Shown piece by piece: positions 33,094 through 43,466 of a stretch of DNA of 64,000 nt (position 1 is its first letter; each line of letters opens with the position of its first letter). The notes under the pieces are model-generated. The model worked only from the letters and a program-made list of their open reading frames with translations. It was not told where the DNA came from and did not search any database. Made by a program: the position numbers and the translations under genes. The stretch is from Rhizoclosmatium globosum. Lineage: Eukaryota; Chytridiomycota; Chytridiomycetes; Chytridiales; Chytriomycetaceae. The stretch is taken from contig MCGO01000130.1 of the NCBI GenBank assembly GCA_002104985.1, positions 46,170 through 110,169 on the forward strand. The letters run 5' to 3'.

Positions 33094-34513
33094 ATGTCAT
33101 CGTCCTCTGTTCCACCATCACCCAAGACTCAATCAATAAGCGCGCTGTCTTCAACACAAGCACCATCACCGCGAACCTCTCAATCAAACAAAAAGGTTCC
33201 GTCGAAAGTATGGGAACAGCTGAAACACTATCAAGAAACCTTATTTGTAAGCGCTTATTGCGTCTGTAACCCCTATCTGAAACCAATATGCAGACTTACC
33301 GTTAACCCCACCTGACTCTCGAACAGTCGTCCAAACACCAGATCAACATGAAATGCCACACTACGTTCCAATCACGCTACAAACTCCTGATGAAGTCAAA
33401 CTTGCAGCGTACTACATCCCGCACATTTCAGATGGGAAGCTGAGTCCCCACACGTTACTCTATTGCCACGGGAACGCAGGGAATATTGGGCAGCGATTAC
33501 CGATTGCCAAAATTCTTCACCTCGGATGTAAATTGAATGTTTTTATGTTGGAGTATCGGGGCTTCGGGAGGAGTGAAGGGAGGGCTGATGAGAAGGGGTT
33601 GAAGATTGATTCACAGGTAAGTGATTCCGAAAGCCGTGGAGTTTTTCTAACGAATGGAGTTATTAGACAGCTTTGGATTGGATATTCGCCAAAGAAGAGT
33701 TGAGGCACACGAAAGTTATTCTTTACGGTTTGTACGCCATACCATATCGCAACGATGGAGACTTTAATGGATCTTACTTAAAGGCCAATCAATGGGTGGA
33801 GCTGTGGTAATAGACTTGGCATCTAGAAATCCTGGAAAAATAACTGCCGTGATTGTCGAGAACACGTTTTTAAGTCTGGCAAGTATGCTCTCACAGAATC
33901 TCTCAACCTCATACTTTCTTAATAGCCGAAATTAATGCCACACGTATCTCCACTGCTTCGAATGGCTTCATTTCTCCTCCACCAAATCTGGGACTCCGAA
34001 ACAGCAATCACCCAAATCGACATTGAAGTTCCCATTCTTCTTCTCTCCGGCGGGAAAGACGATGTAATACCTCAACAACATATGCTCGGGCTATTGAAAA
34101 CTGTTCGAGAAGCACGATACACTGCATTCACAAAAGGGTTAGGTTTCGATGCTGGAAATAGTGGAAACGATCCAACCCCTGGACGTCTTATTCGACGACA
34201 ATCAGATTCAATGATCGACGTTGAAGAGTCTACTCGCGGGTCAAATTCAAGTCTTCACGAAAAAAAGGCTGTACGACCAAGTCTTCTACTCAACTCGGGT
34301 CGAGGCAAGAAAGGGCTCGTTCAATTACTTTTAAAACGGAACGCACATAAGCCGAATCCAGTTGATGTTGAGCTTGCAACAAATGCTGGAAGGAGCGTGA
34401 AAAATGTTTACGGAGTTTATTGGGCAGAGTTTCCGAATGGTGGGCATGGATCGACTTGTACTGAGAGTGGGTACTTTGAAGCGATTCAAAACTTTTTGCG
34501 GGCTGTTCTTTAA
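33094..34513 (+). CDS. alpha/beta hydrolase, Bem46/ABHD13-like
   Basis: Exons 33094-33246, 33294-33616, 33667-33727, 33784-33878 and 33926-34513. Catalytic triad: the nucleophile in GQSMGG (split across exons 3/4), Asp in GGKDDVIP, His in NGGHG. YCHGNAGNIGQR is the oxyanion region. Compared with Bem46, about 110 charged residues are inserted before the His. The fourth intron begins GCAAGT (GC-AG type). The exon 1/2 join is one base out of frame, so either a base is missing at LF/YLPLTPPDS or the first exon is different. Probably membrane-associated; substrate unknown. Confidence 0.82.
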
Positions 34514-34561
34514 ATATACGCATGAAACGAGTGTTTATTGTACCTATAACCCTTTCTCTCC

Positions 34562-35725
34562 TTATGCGTCTTCTTCCTCTTGCAATCGATCCATACTTAA
34601 AATCTGAGAGGGTCGTGGATACACTTTCTTCTTATCCATAGACGTTTTTCGTGGACTGAGACGGTCATCTTTGTTTTGAGGCTTGCCAGTTAATGACGAC
34701 TTATTCCGAAATATCAAGCCAGCCTTGACGAAACTGATCACTTCTGATGTATTCCAATGATGTGATGCACACTAGCACGAATCAGTAAACGGAAGCTCGA
34801 GAGTGGTTGGCGGCAACTGACCTGAAACCCACAGAAGCATGCATATACAATACTCAGGCTCCAATTTTGATTGTAATATGTTCTCCATGTAGTTTGCTGA
34901 TTGCAAGTCACTGGCACAAACACCGTCCCATTTGTAAAGCCTAAGTATTTCATTTTTAGCGACACATCCATCAAAATGGCACACTCAACTATCTCCAAAG
35001 CAAGTGTTTTGCGTTGGGATGTTGAATTCGGAGTAACAACACGCAGTAAGGTATGTGTACATATTCGACTGCTTCAATACAAAAAACAACGAAACTAGAA
35101 GTGTGTTGAAAAATCCAGCGACCAGGAACTAAATTTAGCTGTTAATCCTAGTATGAGAAGGTGAAACTATACCCCAAACACAATCCACGCGTTTCCGACC
35201 TCTGTAGCCTTTGCTACAAGAGGAAGCTTCCCCTTTCGATACAGAATGAATATAATACTTTCTAAAAGTTGAAGTCCCATGACGCCTGTCCCAGCCGCGC
35301 CATTAACGGATCCATCTGCCGAAGAATAAACTTGAACGAGTACGATCCCAGAAACCAGAAATACAAAGGATAGAACCTTTTCTCATTACTCTTCATCAAA
35401 ATCCCAATCGCTGGCGATTAAATCGAGTACTCACCGCCTGTGCAACATACACGAAAAACAAAACATTCGGCTTCATATGCCACGCATCAAACATCCCAAT
35501 AAGCCTCAACCCCTCTTTATATATCCACGATCGCTCGAATAAATCCGTCTTTGAGGTTGTCCCGCTGGTTATTCCTTGAAGCATGCCAGCAGGATCACCT
35601 CTCCGTCGAAGCCCAGTATTGGGTGCCGCGAGTCGATTTGGGATTAAACCTGGTGTGATGGATTGTTGTGATGAGCCGAGAGATATCTGTTTTAGAGACG
35701 CGGGAACTGATGGGCTCTTATTCAT
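34562..35725 (-). CDS. multi-pass membrane protein, unrecognised
   Basis: Starts MNKSPSVPASLKQISLGSS at 35725, with an arginine-rich N-terminus, then hydrophobic spans (NVLFFVYVAQAV, LSFVFLVSGIVLVQVYSS, LQLLESIIFILYRKG, VGNAWIVFG, and YCICMLLWVSG near 34830) and a soluble basic tail ending DRLQEEEDA at 34562. Several introns are needed and the exon between about 35150 and 34950 is not resolved. About four spans. No family recognised. Its start codon is only 24 bp from that of the DUF726 gene on the other strand. Confidence 0.6.
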
Positions 35726-35749
35726 TTTGAACAAGAATTGTCAAGGGGA
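35726..35749. promoter_or_regulatory. 24-bp spacer between two divergent start codons
   Basis: Only 24 bp lie between the ATG of the membrane protein (minus strand) and that of the DUF726 gene (plus). Both promoters must therefore sit inside the partner's 5' transcript or coding sequence. Confidence 0.6.
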
Positions 35750-37291
35750 ATGGGTGCTGGAGCTTCCACCACAACTGTCGCTGCGAAAACTACGTCGGAA
35801 ACAACGGGATACTGTTCTTGGTGCTTTTCGAGGATTCCGAGAACGGCGAAACCTGTAAACCTGAGAACTGAGTTTCAGCTGATTCGATGTCCACAACGAG
35901 AGTGTGAACGACTTGTGAGGTTTGTCCCAGAATCAAGTTCTGCTAACATATCTGACAGATGAAAATAGGAAGTGTAAAGCGCAGACATGTCCTCATTACG
36001 CTTGTTCTGACACATACACCATCACGTCGCATACCAACACGCAAATTTCACGGTCAGACCACTTCTGTGCACTTCATTTACGCGTCATTGGGTCATTCGA
36101 AAAAGCCGTTGGGTTCACGAGGATGTCAAGCCTGTTGGAATACAAATCCCTCCACACAAATGGGCTTGGAAATGCAGGGGTACTAGAAACTGTTGTCGAT
36201 GCTGTGCAACTAGTTTCTGGTTCGAGGGGTATCGGCGAAGTTCTTGAGATTGCAATGGATGTTGTGTCGAGTTTCTCGATTGAAGGTCTGTTTGGGAACC
36301 AACCCAGTGCATTGATTGGAATCGGCAGTGAGAGATACACCTGCACTCCCGTTGGAATGCCCCTAGCTTCTCCAGCTAGCGCCGTCGCATCGTACGTGAT
36401 ATACAAATCCATGCCAATATTCCGAGAAAAAGGCTTCGTCCTTGGTACTACACCCCTCCTTCACCATAATCTTCATTTAAACTTGTTCAAATCACAGAAC
36501 GTCTAGGAAACCCATCCCTCCCAACCCTCCTCACAATCGATGGATTCCTCCACACGCCTCAAGACTCCCAAATCTGGTCGAAACTAGTTGATAACGCGTT
36601 TCCAGGACATACGTGGATAAGCCTTCAATGGGACGCGAGTACCACTCTTAACGACCCGTCTTTTCTTGAAATCACAAGTTTACTCACAAACCCAGTTGAA
36701 AAGATTCCTGGAATGTTCGTAACAGCGGGTATGGCTGGTCTCGCCGCTTTTCAAGGTGCGCGTGGAAACTGTGAGAGGACTGCATATTTGGTTGCGGACG
36801 CGATTATGCGTTTGGGTGGGGGACAGAGGGTTGTGTTGATGGGGCATTCTTTGGGTGCTTGTTTGGTTTATCATGTGCTTTCTGTGGTTTCTGAGTCGAT
36901 GCGAGTGAAAAGAGGGAAGCGAAGGGATTCTAAAGTTGGGTTTGGGGAGGACGAGGGAAGTGTGGGCGAACGGAAGATTGAGAGTGCTATTTTGTTGGGA
37001 AGCGCGTGTCCGCATAAAAGGATAGGTGATGGAAGAGATGGATGGGTTGATGCTTCAGAGGCGGTGTCACGAAATATCATCAACTTATTTTCTGTCAAAG
37101 ATGAAGTCTTGAATGCACTGGGGAAAATAAATGGGGTTGCATGTGCTGGAGCACGAGCGATTGAATGGAATCGCATGAGTAACGGTAGATCAACTAAGCG
37201 CGAGAAAATAATCAACGTTCAGTGTGATGAAGTGTGTGGACATTTCGATTGGAAACCAAGTGTCGCTAGTGCCCGCCTCTTTGCCTGCTGA
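35750..37291 (+). CDS. DUF726 (TMCO4/Mil1-type) alpha/beta hydrolase
   Basis: Exons 35750-35919, 35969-36444 and 36498-37291 give 479 aa. N-terminus MGAGASTTT fits an N-myristoylation signal (Gly2, Ser6). Cys pairs (CSWCFSRIPR, then KCKAQTCPHYACSD) suggest zinc binding. The hydrolase part contains TLLTIDGFL, PGHTWISLQWDAS, GHSLGA (nucleophile serine), ILLGSACP and NIINLFSVKDEVL, the order seen in DUF726 proteins such as human TMCO4 and yeast Mil1. The hydrophobic patch at residues 130-200 may insert in a membrane. Splice sites were chosen because they alone preserve frame. Function in fungi is poorly known; yeast Mil1 interacts with AP-1 adaptor components. Confidence 0.87.
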
Positions 37292-37424
37292 GTATGCAAC
37301 CAATAAAAAAATAAGTATAGCAGAATTCATTTTCCAAATTTCATCAAAACTATATTACAACTATGAATCCAACTAAATCTAATACCAAAATGAAACTCCA
37401 AAAAAGAGTTAATGATTCTTACAA

Positions 37425-38630
37425 CTAATCTGACCGATTACTGCTATTACGTGTCCCACTGGACGCATTAACGCTATTATCGCTACTCTCATTATTACTT
37501 CCATCCCCACCACTACTCCCATCAGCACCACTGCTCCCATTACTCTCCGAATCATCTTCTCCAGACCCTTTCCCGCTTTTATCATTCTCTCGCATCTCTG
37601 ATGAGAACGTGAACCGCGAATGGTGATGGTGGTGGTGATGACCATGTCCAATACTAGTCCCCGTGATGGAATTAGATCGAGCAGTGCGATTTGTACTTGC
37701 ATTCGAGCGGGAGTAGTGATGATGCCCGTTTACAGACCGTCCATTGACAGAGTTGGACCGGACACTTGTGGAAACGGAGCTGGAGCGACCGCCGCCACCG
37801 CCAGTGGAGCTGCCGGAAGGACTGTACCCGCCAGCCTTCCCGTTTCCATTGACGGAGTGGCCGTTTACGCTTGACCCTCCATTGGTAGATCCGTTCGAGA
37901 AGAGCGTGTCGTCCGAGTTTGTGGACATTGGCGATTCCGTGTTGTTGCGCTTGATCCGTTCAAGTCGCTCTAACCGCATCGAGACGCCATTAGGCACAGT
38001 AAGTAGCATCTGGTTCTCCGGCCCATTTTCCTGCAAGATATGTTTCCGTTTCGTCGTAAAATACGTAGACGGCAAAGGCAGACTCAACGACTCCTTAATC
38101 GGCAAGGGAATCTCGATAGCAACCGATTCCTCCACATGTCGGTATTTGTCCGGGATGTAATGTGCCCCAAACCATTCACAATGCCCCGCCTTTTTCATAC
38201 CCTTCAACATCAATTCATCGAGCTCGTCTTTCCGGCCCCCGAGGGTCTGGAGGACAACGACTCTGTTGATTTGCTCACACACGAATTTTATGGCAACCTT
38301 GTTCTTGAGGTCCCAGTGTGTTCTGTATGTCCCTTTTATGATCCAGTCGAGGAGAGCAGAGGGGGACCTGCCGGTGAAGGAAGCGAAACCAGGTGCTGTT
38401 TTCCTCCCGCCGCCGAAAGGGAGCGGGGCTGAGGCGGCGAAGCAGAGACCGGCGAGGGCGTAGACGAGTCTTTCGCGGGAAGCTTTTGTCGCTGAAAAGA
38501 TTGAGTCGATGTGAGCAATTGATTCAGCGGATCGGCGGTCGAGGTTTAAAGGCGGGGCGTCGGCGGTGATGACGCATCGGAGTTTGAAAGTTGGGTGTGC
38601 GATCAATTGGACGTGTGTTGGAAGTTGCAT
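37425..38630 (-). CDS. unrecognised protein with Ser/Gly/Asn/His-rich C-terminus
   Basis: The first ATG in the long frame is at 38630 (MQLPTHVQLIAHP), giving 401 aa; the frame is open further 5' without an ATG. The N-terminal 240 residues look folded (FKLRCVITADAPPLNLDRR, FVCEQINRVVVLQTLGGRKDE, GHCEWFGAHYIPDKYRH). The C-terminal 160 are low-complexity, with SVNGHSVNG-like repeats and a run of seven histidines. Single exon, no membrane segment. I do not recognise the folded part. Confidence 0.6.
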   Translation of the reverse strand: MQLPTHVQLIAHPTFKLRCVITADAPPLNLDRRSAESIAHIDSIFSATKASRERLVYALAGLCFAASAPLPFGGGRKTAPGFASFTGRSPSALLDWIIKGTYRTHWDLKNKVAIKFVCEQINRVVVLQTLGGRKDELDELMLKGMKKAGHCEWFGAHYIPDKYRHVEESVAIEIPLPIKESLSLPLPSTYFTTKRKHILQENGPENQMLLTVPNGVSMRLERLERIKRNNTESPMSTNSDDTLFSNGSTNGGSSVNGHSVNGNGKAGGYSPSGSSTGGGGGRSSSVSTSVRSNSVNGRSVNGHHHYSRSNASTNRTARSNSITGTSIGHGHHHHHHHSRFTFSSEMRENDKSGKGSGEDDSESNGSSGADGSSGGDGSNNESSDNSVNASSGTRNSSNRSD

Positions 38631-39232
38631 TGTTGTTTGTTGGGGCACTGTTATTAGGTTTGGTGTTTGTGTTTTAGTTTGATGGTTTGTTGTTGGAGGC
38701 AACTTTCAATAGTGGCGACCATCAAGGGGGTGACGTATCAAACTCTCAACCTATCCCCTTCCCTGACCCCGTCACCACATAGCACCACCGCCACCCACCA
38801 TAGAGAGAGAGCGAACTTACTTGTGACGGATATAGACTCAGCACAGCCGTTGTTTCTTTGATACTTTTCGATTTTTGAAAATACGAGGCGGTCCCTGCAA
38901 AAACTGGATTGGTGAAATTTTTTCGATCCCCCACTTTTCAGATCGGGAGAAGGACGATTCGGTGGTGAACAAACAGGCGAAGCACAGGCGAAGCATGAGA
39001 TTGGATCGAAAACAATAGTCGGTTAGGGTTTGAGCCAGTTCATTCAACAAATCAGTTTACAAATACAGTTTTTGGTATCAAGAACATATCACATTACCGG
39101 GTACGAAATTTGCAATTACGAAAAGGTTTGTTTTTAGAGTTTACGGAAATAAGCAAATGGGTGTGTGTTGCCTTCACCTTTCACTTTATACGACAGATAG
39201 AAACAATGAAACAAATACAGAACCAAAAAAGA
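38631..39232. other. intergenic
   Basis: 5' flank of the minus-strand gene at 37425-38630 and 3' flank of Urc4. Nothing else seen. Confidence 0.55.
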
Positions 39233-40762
39233 CTAAAACACTGTTCCATCACTGATAATCTCAATCGGTGGGCCTTTGGTATCAGGTCTCAATTTGGCAG
39301 CCACTTCTCTTCCCAGCTTCCAGGTTCCCGCTTCAAGGACTTTAACAAGTGGAAGTTCATCTTTACTCATTCCCAACGCTTTCTGGACACGCTCTCCCAC
39401 AAGATCCAACAGTGCCACCGTAAGTCCACGCCACTCGACGACAGCATCATCAAACACTTCAAATCGTGGAACTCCTGCAGTTTTCGCATTCGCAAGACCC
39501 CGTTCGAGTGTCTCCTTCTTGAGAGTAATGACGTTCATATCTAGTTCTTTCTCGTTAGTACCTACAAAGATAATACACCACAAAACGTACCAACAAAAAG
39601 ACCACCGTTCCTATACTCTGCCAACCCCGTCATTACATCCAACCCTTCAAATTTGACTCCAACCAACGAAAACGGCTCCATAAGTGAGTACGTGAGCCAC
39701 TGACTCAATTTATGGAACGCAACAACATGCAAATTCTGAAGATGCGCGTCTTTCGGGATCCCTTCAATTCTCACAGATTCCTTTTGGAAGATTGAGTGAA
39801 TCGCTTGAGAAGGCCACACATCCCCAAGAGAGATTCCGTCCAGAGTTGTACGTGTTGCAGGCCAGACACCTGAGAGACCATCCATTACAACTGACCAGAG
39901 TACAGACACGTCAACAGATTTAGTTTGACCCGATTGTTTCGCGTGGGAGAGGACGTAGTCGAGCATGTTTCCGGGTCTGTAGTCGTTGTTTTGCTTGTTG
40001 TAAAAGAAGTGAGCTGTTTCGGGGGACGTGAGGACTGTGCCGAGACGTGTAAGGAGGGATAAGCGGCCAATGTCTCCTTCGAGGGGGTTTTCGGGGGATA
40101 CTTGGAATGCAGTGTGGAGGTCTTTTAGGGAGAGAGTGGATAGCTTCGCGGCATCGACTCTGAGTGGATTGGAAGGGTCGAGGGAGAATGCACCGTCGAG
40201 GAACCAGGCGAGTGAAGCAAGAGCCAGGCCTTCGGATCTAATTGAATTTGTCTTAGTATTCTAGTGCAGTAAATACGAAGACCAAACAAACAAACCGTCC
40301 AAGCACAGTCCCGTCCCTTTCAAACTTGTACTTCCACTTTGCCCCAGCCCCTGCATCAAGAAGCACCGAAACCACAAACAAATCAAGGACACGTCGCACC
40401 TATTTAAATGCGGTATTAATTCTTTTAATTAACGAGTTTAAACGCACCTTCTCATTCGCATCCACCTTTGAATCCACATTCGAATCCACACTTGAACCAC
40501 CACCCAAAAACAGATACTTTTCCACGCGCTTTTCCGAGGCCGAGTCAAAGTGGCGCCATCTTGAATGGAAGGGAATCGCGGATGGCGCGGGATAGTCTCT
40601 TCGGATGAGACCGAGGACCTGGTTGACAACCTCGTCAATTGCACTCAAGTCAACGCTGAAGTGCTTCAAGTGCGAGGCGTGTTTGAGGAGCAGCGATGTT
40701 GTTTGGCGGACGGAGGGAAGACTGCGGAGAGAGGAGGGAAGTGTGTTTGGTGGTGGTGGCAT
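39233..40762 (-). CDS. URC4: uracil catabolism protein 4 (DUF1688)
   Basis: Exons 40448-40762, 40296-40399, 39591-40237 and 39233-39561 give 464 aa. Landmarks: FHSRWRHFD near residue 65, SVLLDAGAGAKWKYKFERDG, GRSEGLALASLAWFLDGAFS, RPGNMLDYV, GVWPATRT-LDG, and the ending AEYRNGGLFVGT...PPIEIISDGTVF. This matches DUF1688, the Urc4 family of the fungal pyrimidine-ring degradation pathway (with Urc1). Urc4 is needed for growth on uracil as nitrogen source in yeast with this pathway; its chemistry is not settled. All exon joins keep frame. Confidence 0.88.
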
Positions 40763-40814
40763 CTTTTGCGAGCTTTAATTTGGTGTCTTTGGATGTATTC
40801 CCTCTTTTAATTAT

Positions 40815-41659
40815 CTAGATATTATTCCCTCTTTTTCTTGTGATTTTGGTCATTTCACCATCTGATGTCCTTTGGTACTCCAATCCACACTCATCAACTA
40901 CTGCTACTTCCCAGTCAGCCAATTCACCCCAAAAATATGCAACATCTAAGGTGGAGTCACGAAGATAACGAATGACTTCCAAACGCACATTTTTGACAGT
41001 CACATTAATGGAATCATCTCAACAATAGGCTGCACAATACTAAACTCATTGTAAGTAGTCGTCCAGATATCATGGTATATTAAGTGCAAACACCGTAAAC
41101 GATTGAACTTTGGAGAGCAATACAACGGTAATGTTTCATGAGTCCAAGTACTTACGACAAGCGAAACCGGATTCAACTTCTCGAGACACTCCCTGAAGAT
41201 AATATCTTTGCGTTGAAGCCTTATACGAGCAACGGTCACTGATACGACGTTTTTCTCACATTGGATTAGGTGATAGGTCCACTTGCACAAGTCATCCACA
41301 CTGTTTACTCTCAAAGTGACGTTCCTTGTCGCGAATCTGCTCAATGCAGAGTAGAAGTCATCGGGGTACACGACCGAAGACGATTCAAATGCCAAGTGCA
41401 TGGAACCACCAAATTGATTGCACAGGGCTATCAAAGCATGCATGGCTGGATTTATGGTTATCCATATACTGTTTTTTGAGATCATTGGATGGATATCTGG
41501 CCAGACAGAATGTGGTCCTGCTGCTTGGAGGACTTTTCCCGCTTTGAACACTGTGTCTGCGTAAGTATTCAGTTTCGGTATTGCTCGACAGAATCGCATC
41601 ATGGATTTAGCATCGAGATAGCTTATGATGTTCATTGAGCTGTTTTGTTGGGTTACCAT
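40815..41659 (-). CDS. F-box-like protein, possibly broken
   Basis: Paralog of the gene at 52734-53624: YLDAKSMMRFCRAIPKLNTYA aligns with YLDAIALMRFCRAVPRLNHYA, the F-box-like N-terminus, and later blocks (SIWITINP / TIWITNDI; LIALCNQFGGSMHL / LIELCNQFDGCMDL) also align. Start at 41659. The first open frame stops at 41000; the C-terminal homology (NVRLEVIRYLRDS...WEVAVV) continues in the next frame to 40815. About 40 residues present in the paralog are missing at this junction, so it is either shortened by deletion or a pseudogene. Confidence 0.55.
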
Positions 41660-41668
41660 TAAATTCAA

Positions 41669-42026
41669 CTGAAGAATGCGGCCAGATCTTATTAATGTTG
41701 AAATAGTATAATCTGACTGCGTAAATTAATATGGTCTTTGGGTTTTTCATAGCAGCGTCATCTGAATTTTAATCAGTTACCCCTTCGTCCAAGAGAGATA
41801 ACTGATGCTTCATCAAGCTAAAAATGGGAAACAAGGGCGAATCATTTGTGGGTAGAAAAGACACTGCCGGAAAGGTCAGCGAATTGAATTCAAGGTTAGG
41901 GTTTTCGTATCACCGCGTGCTTTGACAAAAGAACCAATGTGCAAAATTGGTTTACCCCAGAAAACAAACTAAGCATTCGCCTTCCGCATTCACCCAGCGT
42001 GAGATACTGCAGAATTACAGCGACAA
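41669..42026. other. intergenic upstream of the cysteine synthase cluster
   Basis: Divergent 5' region between the F-box-like gene and cysteine synthase A. Nothing else recognised. Confidence 0.5.
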
Positions 42027-43300
42027 ATGGGGTGCATTCAGTCAGTCAACGAGCGTCCAGATGCTTCAAAAGTAGTTCCCTTGAACACACTTGTCACTTC
42101 GCAACCATTACAAACAACGCCTCTCTTGCATGAAAACATTCTCTCTGCAATCGGAAACACTCCAATTGGTACAGTGCCACACCCTTTCTCAAGCTTACCT
42201 ACCTTCCCTTACACACTCAACATCGGAAATATCCCGATCCAATCATAATTCACCGTCTCCACCAACCAACTTCCAACCAAATAACTAACTATAAACCCCA
42301 TCAAACTAGTTCGTCTCACGCGCCTTGCTCCACCCGACGTCAAAGTCTATGTCAAGATCGAGTCACTAAACCCAGGAGGTTCCGTCAAAGACCGCATCGT
42401 AACCGCCATGCTCGACGACGCCGAACGTCGCGGAGTCTTGAAACCAGGCATGACCGTCATTGAATCCACAAGTGGAAACACAGGGTATGTACCTCAAAAC
42501 ACCACACCAACCCCCCCTCTCAACACATTCCAATAATTTTTTCTCCCCATCCCAACGACACAAACAGAGTCGCCCTCGCAATGGCATGCGCCTCAAAAGG
42601 GTACCCCTTCGTCGCCGTAATGTCCACCGGAAACTCAATCGAACGCCGCAGAATCATGAAATTCCTCGGCGCCAGAATCGTGCTCACGCCAAAACACCTT
42701 GGCTCGTCGGGGCGTACGCGGTTTGCCGAGAAGCTTGCCGAGAAGCATGGCTGGTGGATCGCGGGGCAGTTTGAGAACCCGGCGAACCCGCAGGCGCATC
42801 GGGATACGACTGGGCCTGAGATTTTGAGGGCTTTTGAGGGGGAGAGGTTGGATTATTTTGTTAGTGGGTTTGGGTCTGGGGGTACGCTTACGGGGGTGTC
42901 GAGTGTTTTGAAGAAGGGGAGGCCAGGGGTGCATGTTATTGCTGCGGAGCCGGAGCATTGTCCGATGTTGAGTCAGGGGAAGGCTGGGCCGCATGATATT
43001 CCTGGATGGACGCCTGATTTTATTCCTCCGATTTTGGATACGACTTGTTATGAGGATGTTATTGGGGTTTCGGATCTTGCGGCCAAGGAGACTTCGAGAG
43101 CGCTTGCGCAGAAGGAGGGAATTTTGTGTGGACCTAGTGCTGGAGCTACTGTGTGGGCTGCGTTGGAGGTTGCAAAGAAGGCGGAGAAGGGTTCAGTCAT
43201 TTTGGCAATGATTCCTGACTCTTGTGAACGATACTTGAGTACGGGTCTTTTCGCAGATATTACTATTGACACGGATATCGAGTACACGGAGGATTTGTAG
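42027..43300 (+). CDS. cysteine synthase A with candidate N-terminal acylation
   Basis: PLP enzyme expected to make cysteine from O-acetylserine and sulfide. Exons 42027-42168, 42310-42484 and 42568-43300 give 349 aa. It opens [15 protein letters not shown], a myristoylation-type signal (Gly2, Ser6) with Cys3 as a palmitoylation candidate, then a 38-residue extension before the catalytic domain ([10 protein letters not shown]). PLP lysine in GSVKDR, TSGNTG for the substrate, and GSGGT for the phosphate, where the usual sequence is GTGGT. The active-site region [12 protein letters not shown] differs from [12 protein letters not shown] in the cluster's other copies. Probably the most diverged copy, and perhaps at a membrane. 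Co-directional with the next four genes. Confidence 0.87.
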
Positions 43301-43466
43301 TTGTCCAGAAAACAAGTTAATAGGATTTCAAGTTATGATTATGGGACCCAAATCTAATAATTATGTCATTCAGTTTTTTCATATCGCTTCTTCATCGACG
43401 CTTCGTGTAGCAGACTAGTTATACATCCCTTTCTTTCTTTTTTTCTTTTCTTGACGAACAACCAAT

